Shown here: positions 1-5,907 of the stretch, piece after piece | Layout: every line of letters begins with the position of its first letter | How positions within the stretch are numbered: the first letter of the stretch is position 1 | Assembly: GCA_017400025.1 (NCBI GenBank) | Contig: JAFQAF010000371.1 | Span: 1 to 6,027 of the forward strand | Direction of reading: 5' to 3' | DNA: 6,027 bases | DNA from: Oscillospiraceae bacterium | Lineage (GTDB): Bacteria; Bacillota_A; Clostridia; Oscillospirales; Ruminococcaceae | Notes under the pieces: generated by a model | Told to the model about the DNA's origin: nothing | Database searches by the model: none | Seen by the model: only the letters and a program-made list of their open reading frames with translations | Translations under genes and position numbers: made by a program

Positions 1-468
1 ATCTCCGTCATCTGCTGCGAGAGCGGAGAAGCCATCCAGATCCCCTGTGGAGAAGGATGGTGTTGGGAAATTGTTCTCTGCCTGTCTTGGATTTGGCTGT
101 GAATAACCTGAGTAGGAATTCTGTGAGTAGTTTGATGTACCCTGTGAAGCCTGGGAAGAAGCGCTGCCTGTGAAGTGGAATCTGTCTACAACTACTTCAA
201 AAGCTGTGCGGTTTTTGCCAGTGTCTTTATCCTGATATGTTCTTGTCTGGATGGAACCATTGATACCGATCATATTGCCTTTCTTGAAGAAACGTGCAAT
301 ATTGTCTGCATTCTGTCTCCATGCCACACAGTTGATAAAGTCTGCTCTTCTTTCGCCGTTTGCAAATCTGTCTACAGCAATTGAAAAGCTGCACACGCTG
401 ATACCGTTAGGTGTCTGGCGTACTTCAGGGTCGGCAGTTAATCTGCCCATTAAACAAACAACATTCAT
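1..468 (-). CDS. ssb: Single-stranded DNA-binding protein SSB (3' end cut by the window edge)
   Basis: Binds and protects single-stranded DNA during replication, recombination and repair, normally as a homotetramer. The first 156 codons are present with no stop before the window edge. Residues 1-101 match the SSB OB fold: MGRLTADPEVRQT near the start, then FSIAVDRF, DFINCVAW (W50), and a beta strand FEVVVDRFHF at the domain end. Residues 102-142 form a low-complexity linker rich in Ser, Gln, Asn and Tyr. The visible end reads DLDGFSALAADDGD, so the acidic, Phe-terminated tip that recruits partner proteins in this family probably lies only a few codons outside. The ATG at 468-466 is preceded by AAAGGA at a good distance. 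The start lies 18 nt after the rpsF stop, so the two genes are surely co-transcribed; in the classic order rpsR follows. Family assignment is secure; the exact C-terminus is inferred. Confidence 0.96.
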   Translation of the reverse strand, partial: MNVVCLMGRLTADPEVRQTPNGISVCSFSIAVDRFANGERRADFINCVAWRQNADNIARFFKKGNMIGINGSIQTRTYQDKDTGKNRTAFEVVVDRFHFTGSASSQASQGTSNYSQNSYSGYSQPNPRQAENNFPTPSFSTGDLDGFSALAADDGD

Positions 469-486
469 TTTACAAATCCTTTCAAG

Positions 487-765
487 TTACAGAGCGATGA
501 TCATTGTGCGCAGAAGACCTTCTGTGATCTTGAACACACGATCAAGTTCTGCTGGGAAAGCAGCTTCACATTCAAATGTGAACAGAACATAATAACCTTC
601 TGTTTCTTTGTTGATCATGTAAGCAAGTTTTCTCTTACCCCATTCATCAACTGAAACAACAGTACCGTTAGCTGCGATAAGGCTTGAGAATTTTTCTACA
701 AGACCTTTGATAGCTTCTTCATCCTGTTTTGTGCTGATTACAACCATTGATTCGTATTTCTGCAT
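487..765 (-). CDS. rpsF: 30S ribosomal protein S6
   Basis: Component of the 30S subunit platform, where it pairs with S18 and contacts 16S rRNA. The 92-residue product is close to the usual length for the family. Hallmarks are the opening KYESMVVI strand, the WGKRKLAY segment (residues 42-49), the following GYYVLFTF strand, and the C-terminal ELDRVF and LLRTMI segments that complete the ferredoxin-like fold. The ATG at 765-763 has a near-perfect AGGAGG ribosome binding site 9 nt upstream (775-780 on the plus strand), which fixes the start. It is the first gene of the rpsF-ssb transcription unit. It has its own strong promoter and a structured leader of about 75 nt, which suggests control at the RNA level, as is known for S6/S18 operons. 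Nothing in the coding region is unusual. Confidence 0.98.
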   Translation of the reverse strand: MQKYESMVVISTKQDEEAIKGLVEKFSSLIAANGTVVSVDEWGKRKLAYMINKETEGYYVLFTFECEAAFPAELDRVFKITEGLLRTMIIAL

Positions 766-793
766 TTTAATTTACCTCCTTATGGACTTTATG

Positions 794-841
794 GCCCTGC
801 CTGCAAAAGGGCAGAGCAAGGATGCTGTACCTTTGCACAGC
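794..841 (-). promoter_or_regulatory. Structured rpsF 5' leader with two hairpins
   Basis: Between the predicted transcription start (about 841-842) and the rpsF ribosome binding site the minus-strand RNA can form two hairpins. The first (824-841) pairs GCUGUGC with GUACAGC around an AAAG loop: 7 bp including one G-U pair. The second can form in two mutually exclusive ways. One pairs GCCCU with AGGGC (794-798 with 808-812). The other pairs CUCUGCC with GGCAGGG (810-816 with 795-801; 7 bp with one G-U). rpsF leaders in many bacteria carry an S6:S18-binding RNA with a conserved CCG in a bulge. I see no CCG here, so this may be a divergent version or a different structure. Pairing is read from the sequence; the regulatory role is inference. 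Confidence 0.5.
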
Positions 842-848
842 AAAATTT

Positions 849-877
849 ATTATATCAACTTATCCCTTATAAGTCAA
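849..877 (-). promoter_or_regulatory. Sigma-A type promoter for rpsF-ssb
   Basis: On the minus strand the -35 box is TTGACT (872-877) and the -10 box is a consensus TATAAT (849-854), separated by exactly 17 bp. Transcription should start near 841-842, giving a leader of about 75 nt before rpsF. The near-consensus boxes fit strong expression of a ribosomal protein operon. A 6-bp inverted repeat, ACTTAT-N5-ATAAGT (858-874), sits inside the spacer and overlaps the -35 box. Confidence 0.88.
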
Positions 878-916
878 GGGAAAATTGTATAAAACATAGA
901 TTTTTTTATGTAAAAT

Positions 917-1783
917 TTATAATGTTTTTACAAATTCTTTCAGATAGGCTTTAAAGTCTTCGCCGATTTCGCCGTGGTTTACACCCTGTTCCACATTTGC
1001 CATCAGAACACCCAGCTTATTGCCCATATCATAGCGTTTGCCGATGAAATCCACACCTGTCATTTTGCCTTCCCTGGCAAGTACAGCCATGGCATCTGTC
1101 AACTGGATTTCGCCGCCTGCACCCGGCTTTGTGTTTTCCAGTATAGGGTAGATATCCGGTGTAAGCAGGCATCTGCCCAGAATGGAATAAAGGGAGAATT
1201 CCTGGCCTTTTGCAGGTTTTTCAATCATATCTGTAACATTGTAGATATTGTCACGGAGTTTTTCGATTTTCAGTGAGGAATATTTGGAAATGGCGTTTTC
1301 ATCCACATCCTTGATTCCTACACAGGCTTTTCCAAATTCATTATAGGCTTCAATCAGCTGCAGTGCCACCGGTTTTTCACCAAAAATAACATCATCCGGA
1401 TAAAGCACCATAAAAGGTTCATCACCTGTAAATTCCTTTGCACAGAGTATGGCGTGGCCCAGACCCTTTGCCTCTTTCTGGCGCAGGTAATATACATTGG
1501 CCAGGTCGCTGATACCCTTTACTTCTTCCAGCAGCTTTTCCTTGCCCGGTTTTTCAAGCGCCCTTTCAAGTTCCGGGCTCTTATCAAAGTGGTCTTCAAT
1601 TACTTCCTTGCCGCGGGAAGTGATGATAAGTATATCTGTGATACCGCTTTTTACACATTCTTCAACAATATACTGAATGCTTGGTTTATCTACTATTGGC
1701 AGCATTTCCTTTGGAACCGCTTTTGTCATAGGCAGCACTCGTGTGCCGAAGCCTGCTGCCGGGATAACTGCTTTTTTAATCAT
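917..1783 (-). CDS. galU: UTP--glucose-1-phosphate uridylyltransferase (UDP-glucose pyrophosphorylase)
   Basis: Converts UTP and glucose-1-phosphate to UDP-glucose and pyrophosphate, a cytosolic step that supplies glucosyl donors for envelope polysaccharides, glycolipids and galactose metabolism. The 288-residue length fits bacterial GalU. The nucleotide-binding signature PAAGFGTR is at residues 8-15, followed by the basic KEMLPIVDKP segment (25-34). Further family motifs are GLGHA (107-111), the metal-binding region PDD (129-131), EKP (188-190), and GAGGEIQLTDA (221-231). These distinguish GalU from RmlA-type thymidylyltransferases. Where many family members have SKYG, this one has SKYS (S169), a mild variation. 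The ATG at 1783-1781 has AGGAG 9 nt upstream. The gene lies 16 nt behind the zinc-ribbon membrane protein gene and is probably co-transcribed with it. No convincing terminator separates it from rpsF, but rpsF has its own promoter. Confidence 0.96.
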   Translation of the reverse strand: MIKKAVIPAAGFGTRVLPMTKAVPKEMLPIVDKPSIQYIVEECVKSGITDILIITSRGKEVIEDHFDKSPELERALEKPGKEKLLEEVKGISDLANVYYLRQKEAKGLGHAILCAKEFTGDEPFMVLYPDDVIFGEKPVALQLIEAYNEFGKACVGIKDVDENAISKYSSLKIEKLRDNIYNVTDMIEKPAKGQEFSLYSILGRCLLTPDIYPILENTKPGAGGEIQLTDAMAVLAREGKMTGVDFIGKRYDMGNKLGVLMANVEQGVNHGEIGEDFKAYLKEFVKTL

Positions 1784-1799
1784 TTTTCAAAACTCCTGT

Positions 1800-2699
1800 C
1801 TAATATTGGAAGAACATTGTAAAAATATAGTAAAGGGAGAATAAGAAAATAACCGCTGTTCCTATTTTGCTCGGGCCCCGCTGGGAAATCAGCTTTGTGT
1901 AATACAGATTATTGTCTGCACCGCTTTCAGCCCTCATTTTTTTAAGGCTCTCAATTACATTCTTTTTGTACATAGGCACAGCAAGGATGGCAAAAATAAA
2001 GTTTGCGATTGTGTTCAGTATAAAGCCTGCAGATGCCAGAGTCTCTATACCCGGGAAAAGATATGAAGAAGCCAGCATACCCTCTGAAACTGCGATTGTA
2101 AGTGCAGCAGGCGCACTTGTAATAAAGTTTACAATTGCAGCGAATATAGCCATTTTCCACATTTTTCTGTAAAGGAACCATATTGGCCGGAAGAAAAATG
2201 CTGTGAAATTGATTGTGATAGCTTTCTTGTTTTTTTCAAGCTTTCTGAATTTATGCAGGTAGTAGTGGGCATTTGGGCCTATATATGCCGCAATATCCTT
2301 TACTGGCACTTCATCAATTTCGCCAGCAAGAGCCGGGCTGTTGAACCCCATTCCGTATGGCGGTATTGTGTGTACTTCTATTCTGCCGCCACCTGGTGTT
2401 GTATATGTCTGTGATGGCTGCTGGCTGTTTACAGGTTTGCCGCAATTTTCGCAGAAAAGTGTGCCGGCTGGCAGCTGTGTGCCGCAGTCCGGACATACCG
2501 CTGCACCGGCAGGTATTTCCTTTACCTCCGGTTTCCATTCAAAATCCGTGCCGTGTTTGCCGGCATTGATACAGTGGCCGTTGTCCATCCAGCAATGGCG
2601 GTGATGAGGGGTGCCACAGTCCGGGCATACCACAATATCATCGTCTTTATCAAATTTCAGACCGCATACTTCACAGGTCTGATTTTCATATTTTGTCAT
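1800..2699 (-). CDS. RING-finger/zinc-ribbon membrane protein with DUF2628-like domain
   Basis: Function unknown. The 299-residue product starts with a prokaryotic RING-type zinc finger (C9-x2-C12, C25-x2-C28, H33-x2-C36, C43), then a second zinc ribbon (C69-x2-C72-x10-C83-x2-C86). A Pro/Gln/Thr-rich linker follows (about 89-130). The C-terminal half carries the motif FFFRPIWFLYRKMW (168-181), typical of the DUF2628 family, and three likely membrane helices (about 182-204, 218-242, 279-297). The zinc domains are therefore probably cytoplasmic and membrane-tethered. An ATG lies 11 codons further upstream at 2732, but the ATG at 2699 is preceded by AGGAG with 8-nt spacing and places the protein start just before the first Cys pair, so I chose it. 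The gene heads a unit with galU (gap 16 nt), hinting at a link to the envelope or to sugar nucleotide supply. That link is inference only; operon placement may be incidental. Confidence 0.85.
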   Translation of the reverse strand: MTKYENQTCEVCGLKFDKDDDIVVCPDCGTPHHRHCWMDNGHCINAGKHGTDFEWKPEVKEIPAGAAVCPDCGTQLPAGTLFCENCGKPVNSQQPSQTYTTPGGGRIEVHTIPPYGMGFNSPALAGEIDEVPVKDIAAYIGPNAHYYLHKFRKLEKNKKAITINFTAFFFRPIWFLYRKMWKMAIFAAIVNFITSAPAALTIAVSEGMLASSYLFPGIETLASAGFILNTIANFIFAILAVPMYKKNVIESLKKMRAESGADNNLYYTKLISQRGPSKIGTAVIFLFSLYYIFTMFFQY

Positions 2700-2740
2700 A
2701 AAATAATCTCCTGGTTTGCAAATTTGTTGCATTAAATTAT

Positions 2741-2769
2741 ATTATACAGAAAAAAGTAAAATATGTAAA
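2741..2769 (-). promoter_or_regulatory. Sigma-A type promoter for the zinc-ribbon gene and galU
   Basis: On the minus strand TTTACA (2764-2769) and TATAAT (2741-2746) are separated by 17 bp. A TG dinucleotide directly abuts the -10 box (TGTATAAT). The predicted start near 2734 gives a leader of about 35 nt, ending with the AGGAG site used by the gene starting at 2699. The -35 box overlaps the left arm of a dyad-symmetric element at 2761-2787. Confidence 0.75.
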
Positions 2770-2787
2770 GTAAATTAAGTTACATAT
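2761..2787. repeat. 27-bp dyad-symmetric element between divergent promoters
   Basis: ATATGTAA (2761-2768) is repeated in inverted orientation as TTACATAT (2780-2787) around an 11-bp centre that itself contains the small palindrome TAAATTA (2771-2777). In all 11 of 13 half-site positions are symmetric. It overlaps the -35 box of the leftward promoter and ends 5 bp before the -35 box of the rightward promoter, where an operator could control both. The region is extremely AT-rich, so some symmetry is expected by chance. Confidence 0.4.
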
Positions 2788-2791
2788 ATAT

Positions 2792-2820
2792 TTGCTTTTT
2801 AATATAAAAAATTGTATAAT
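2792..2820 (+). promoter_or_regulatory. Sigma-A type promoter for prfB and the membrane protein gene
   Basis: TTGCTT (2792-2797) and consensus TATAAT (2815-2820) are separated by exactly 17 bp, predicting a start near 2827 and a leader of about 45 nt before prfB. The -35 box matches consensus at four of six positions. It stands back-to-back with the leftward promoter, with 22 bp between the two -35 boxes. Confidence 0.78.
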
Positions 2821-2871
2821 GTAGGGTATGCTATATATTTTAAATGACAAATGTGAAATATTGGAGTAAAT

Positions 2872-3996
2872 ATGATATTAATTGACGATTACAAAAAAAT
2901 ACTTAACGATACAAAACCTCAGATTGAGGAACTGGAAAAAAGCACAGGCTATGAAATGCTGCAGGGCCAGATAGAAGAACTGGAAATGCACACACAGCAG
3001 CCTGATTTCTGGAATGACCAGGAACGTTCCACAAGAATTTTTGCACAGCTGAAAGTGCTGAAAGACAAGAAAAACGGCGTGGACGATATCAAAACCATTT
3101 TTTCAGACCTGGAAACAATGATTGAACTGTATATCGAACTGGAAGACGATGAAATGGAAGAAGAAATCGTTTCCACAGCCGCTGCACTGCAGGACAAAGT
3201 TGAGCAGCTGCGTCTGACAACACTGCTGACAGGTGAATATGATGCCAACAATGCCATCATCACACTGCACGCCGGCGCAGGAGGCACAGAAAGCCAAGAC
3301 TGGTGCGAAATGCTGTTCAGAATGTACACACGCTACTGCACAAAAATGGGCTGGAAAACACAGACTATCGACTATCAGGAAGGCGATGAAGCCGGCATCA
3401 AATCCGTTTCCTTCTCCATCGAAGGCAACAACGCCTATGGCTTCCTGAAATCCGAAAACGGTGTACACCGTCTGGTGCGTATTTCACCGTTTGACTCTTC
3501 CGGCCGCCGCCACACATCCTTCTCTTCCTGCGAAGTTATGCCTGAAATTGAAAACGATACAGACATTGTAATCCGCGAAGAAGATATCAAAATGGATGTA
3601 TTCCGTTCATCCGGTGCAGGCGGTCAGCACGTTAACAAAACATCTTCTGCTGTACGTCTCACACATATTCCTACAGGCATTGTGGTTGCATGCCAGAACG
3701 AAAGAAGCCAGTTCCAGAACAAGGATATGTGTATGAAAATGCTGAAGGCAAAGCTGGCACAAATAAAAGAAAGAGAACACCTGGAAAAAATTGAAGACAT
3801 CAAGGGTGTTCAGAAAGAAATTGCCTGGGGCAGCCAGATACGCAGCTATGTATTTATGCCATATACTCTGGTAAAAGACCACCGCACAGGCCACGAAGAC
3901 GGCCGCGTGGATATGGTTATGGACGGCAAGATCCAGGCTTTCCTCAACGCATACCTGTCAGCAGCAAGCAAGGGCGAGCTGGAAAACAACGGCTGA
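2872..3996 (+). CDS. prfB: Peptide chain release factor 2 (RF2), without programmed frameshift
   Basis: Terminates translation at UGA and UAA codons by triggering peptidyl-tRNA hydrolysis on the ribosome. The 374-residue product contains the N-terminal helical domain (about 1-110), the conserved HAGAGGTESQDW region (133-144), the stop-codon recognition tripeptide SPF (205-207), which marks RF2 rather than RF1, and the catalytic GGQ loop (250-252). WGSQIRSYVF follows from 319. SPF and GGQ fall at the same residue numbers as in Escherichia coli RF2, which supports the chosen start. That ATG has GGAG 5 nt upstream. Most bacterial prfB genes contain an in-frame UGA near codon 26 that needs a +1 frameshift. 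Here the frame is uninterrupted and codons 25-26 are ACA GGC, so that autoregulation is absent. The gene ends in tandem stops TGA TAA. The membrane protein gene begins 18 nt later, with no terminator between. Confidence 0.97.
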   Translation: MILIDDYKKILNDTKPQIEELEKSTGYEMLQGQIEELEMHTQQPDFWNDQERSTRIFAQLKVLKDKKNGVDDIKTIFSDLETMIELYIELEDDEMEEEIVSTAAALQDKVEQLRLTTLLTGEYDANNAIITLHAGAGGTESQDWCEMLFRMYTRYCTKMGWKTQTIDYQEGDEAGIKSVSFSIEGNNAYGFLKSENGVHRLVRISPFDSSGRRHTSFSSCEVMPEIENDTDIVIREEDIKMDVFRSSGAGGQHVNKTSSAVRLTHIPTGIVVACQNERSQFQNKDMCMKMLKAKLAQIKEREHLEKIEDIKGVQKEIAWGSQIRSYVFMPYTLVKDHRTGHEDGRVDMVMDGKIQAFLNAYLSAASKGELENNG

Positions 3997-4014
3997 TAAG
4001 AAAAGGAGTTACAG

Positions 4015-5796
4015 ATGTCAGTTTCATACCGAAACAGGATTTCCATAAATTCATTACTGTACACTTATGACAGAAAAACAGAAACTGCAAAAAATGTTGT
4101 CTTTTTTCTTATTATTACAGCCCTGACAGTATTTGCTCTGTGGCACAGCCAGTATGGCTTCCCGTCATCAGACGAATTCCTGCATTTGTCACTGCCTTAC
4201 AGAATGTGGCAGGGAGATGCCCTGATAGCAGAAGAATGGCATCAGACGCAGCTGTCTGCATTCACATATTATCCTATAACAAAATTTATTCTGGATATGA
4301 ACAACGGCACAGAAGGCCTTGTTATGTGTTCAAGAATAGCCTGTGTGCTGCTGGAAATGGCTGTTGCCACACTGATTTATTTCAGGCTGAAGCGTTTTTC
4401 CTGGCTGGGTGCAACCCTCTCTGCAGCCATATTCATGCTGTTCACATCTTCAGCCTTAAGTTCAATTTTTTATTATTCAATGGGCATTATGTCCATGATA
4501 ATTGTGACCTTGCTTATAGCCACAACTTATAAGAGGCAGCGTCTTGATTATTTTATCGCCGGTATTTTTATGGCTTCTGCCGTATTGAATATACCTCACG
4601 CTGCATTTATGTATTTCATCTATGGATTCATCGTGCTTGCTACGTGGTTTAAAAGACGCAGCTGGCGCAAGGAAGACTATGGCACACAGGAGTTTCTTTC
4701 CCCTGAACTTTTCATTTTTTTCACTCTGGGTATTGTGGCTGTCACACTGATATTTATTGCCTATCTTGCAACAAATGTACCATTAGACAAATTGCTTCGG
4801 TCCATTGAACCTATAATGATCGACCAGCACCACGATATAACATTTGCATTCAAGCTTATAGTATATTTCGGCTGTATTTTCCTTTACAACTCAAAGATTG
4901 TGGGTGTGGCAATGCTTCTGCTTTTTGCAGAAATGGTATTCCGCAGAAAATATAGTGATACCACATACTTTTCTGTTGCCTCAGTGATGACAATACTGCT
5001 GGAAATACATTATTTTATCGCACACGATTTCCCTCATGCAAACTTTGTAAATTTTATGATGTTTGCGCCTAACTGTCTCGCACTTTTCTGCGCACTCCTT
5101 TCAAATGATTCCAGAGTCCACCGACTGTTTACAGCAATGTACATACCGGGTATAGTATATACATTCTTTTTCAATCTTTCTTCCAATCAGGGTTTTGCTG
5201 CTCTGTCTGCCTCAATATCTGTTTCCACAGTGGCAAGTATTGTGATTATTGTGCTGTATTCCCAGGAAATATTCAACCACACATACAATTCAAAAATAAG
5301 AAATATATGCCTTGCAACTGTGTGCTGCATGTTTATATTTCAGCTGTCAGCACAGACCTATGTACGCTGCAATTGCCTGTATGGTGTAAGCAGTATGGAA
5401 AAACAGAATATCAGAATAGAAGACGGTATTGCAAAAGGTGTCATCACCAGCGAAAATGGTGCAGCCGCCTATGAACGATACAAATATATGATTAAAACAA
5501 CCGAAGAAAACTATACTTATGATAAGGTTCTGACAACTACTATCCGTAGCTGGATGTGTATGATGTATGACTGTGAAATATCAAACTATTCATCCTACAT
5601 AAATTATGTAGATAAAGAATTTATGGATAAGCAGGCAGTATATTTTGAAATTAACCCTGAAAAGATGCCGGATGTTGTATATGTACAGAAAGGCAATGAA
5701 GACTTTTCTTCATGGTTTCTTTCAGAGTACAATGGTTACAGCAAGGACGAATATGATTTTGGCCATATACTGTATAAAAACGGATGTAAAAAGTAA
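4015..5796 (+). CDS. Polytopic membrane protein, putative GT-C-type glycosyltransferase
   Basis: I do not recognise the exact family. The 593-residue protein has a short basic N-terminus, a first membrane helix at about 27-43, then an outward-facing loop with D53-E54 and H57 followed by G67-D68 and E74/H76 and a FTYYP segment. An acidic pair just after the first helix, an aromatic-rich loop and about ten further hydrophobic segments (for example around 103-123, 128-149, 152-170, 178-212, 232-255, 279-310, 343-362, 370-388, 396-416 and 428-445) resemble GT-C fold enzymes of the PMT/ArnT type. Those transfer sugars from polyprenyl-phosphate donors at the outer face of the membrane. Residues from about 447 to 593 form a soluble, probably extracytoplasmic domain rich in Tyr and charged residues. 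AGGAG lies 6 nt before the ATG. It sits 18 nt behind prfB and ends just before a strong terminator, so it is the last gene of that unit. The glycosyltransferase call is inference from layout; a flippase or another polytopic envelope protein is possible. Confidence 0.7.
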   Translation: MSVSYRNRISINSLLYTYDRKTETAKNVVFFLIITALTVFALWHSQYGFPSSDEFLHLSLPYRMWQGDALIAEEWHQTQLSAFTYYPITKFILDMNNGTEGLVMCSRIACVLLEMAVATLIYFRLKRFSWLGATLSAAIFMLFTSSALSSIFYYSMGIMSMIIVTLLIATTYKRQRLDYFIAGIFMASAVLNIPHAAFMYFIYGFIVLATWFKRRSWRKEDYGTQEFLSPELFIFFTLGIVAVTLIFIAYLATNVPLDKLLRSIEPIMIDQHHDITFAFKLIVYFGCIFLYNSKIVGVAMLLLFAEMVFRRKYSDTTYFSVASVMTILLEIHYFIAHDFPHANFVNFMMFAPNCLALFCALLSNDSRVHRLFTAMYIPGIVYTFFFNLSSNQGFAALSASISVSTVASIVIIVLYSQEIFNHTYNSKIRNICLATVCCMFIFQLSAQTYVRCNCLYGVSSMEKQNIRIEDGIAKGVITSENGAAAYERYKYMIKTTEENYTYDKVLTTTIRSWMCMMYDCEISNYSSYINYVDKEFMDKQAVYFEINPEKMPDVVYVQKGNEDFSSWFLSEYNGYSKDEYDFGHILYKNGCKK

Positions 5797-5804
5797 ATTA
5801 TTTT

Positions 5805-5834
5805 AAAGCGGTCTGCTTTTAGACCGCTTTTTAT
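5805..5834 (+). terminator. Rho-independent terminator of the prfB unit
   Basis: A perfect 10-bp stem, AAAGCGGTCT (5805-5814) with AGACCGCTTT (5821-5830), encloses a 6-nt GCTTTT loop and runs into a T-rich tract (TTTTTATTTTT from 5828). It begins 9 nt after the stop codon of the membrane protein gene. The A-rich 5' arm gives little terminator activity in the other direction, and no leftward gene needs it. Confidence 0.93.
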
Positions 5835-5859
5835 TTTTCATAGAAATTTCCAATATGTA

Positions 5860-5868
5860 TGTTATAAT
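5860..5868 (+). promoter_or_regulatory. Extended -10 promoter for the nitroreductase-family gene
   Basis: TATAAT at 5863-5868 is preceded by TGT at 5860-5862, giving the extended -10 form TGN-TATAAT. No good -35 box lies 16-18 bp upstream (around 5840-5846), which fits an extended -10 promoter. Transcription would start near 5875, about 33 nt before the ATG at 5908, directly downstream of the preceding terminator. Confidence 0.7.
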
Positions 5869-5907
5869 ATAAATATTAATACTCTGAACATGAAAAGGAG
5901 ATTCACT

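Noticed and set aside
175..592. Plus-strand open frames opposite ssb and rpsF (175-384 and 251-592)
   Set aside because: Antisense to clearly recognised SSB and S6 coding sequence, without initiation signals or family resemblance.
894..911. Possible galU terminator: ACATA/TATGT hairpin followed by TTTT on the minus strand
   Set aside because: Only 5 A/T-dominated base pairs with an 8-nt loop and a short T run. Too weak to call; read-through from galU into rpsF cannot be excluded.
974..1822. Plus-strand open frames opposite galU (974-1276 and 1454-1822)
   Set aside because: No ribosome binding sites, no recognisable domains, and fully antisense to a well-supported GalU gene.
2700..2732. Upstream ATG at 2732 adding 11 residues to the zinc-ribbon protein
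   Set aside because: It has no good ribosome binding site and starts about at the predicted transcription start (near 2734). The ATG at 2699 has AGGAG at 8-nt spacing and precedes the first zinc-binding Cys directly.
2949..3894. Minus-strand open frames opposite prfB (2949-3329, 3103-3468, 3607-3894)
   Set aside because: Low-complexity Ser/Cys/Phe-rich translations, typical antisense shadows of a conserved gene with strong codon bias.
4140..4532. Second-frame open reading frame inside the membrane protein gene
   Set aside because: No ribosome binding site; Cys/His-rich translation with no domain; explained by frame shadowing of the 593-residue gene.
5890..5907. In-frame upstream ATG at 5890 for the nitroreductase-family gene
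   Set aside because: It would overlap the AAAAGGAG ribosome binding site that clearly serves the ATG at 5908, and it has no such site of its own.
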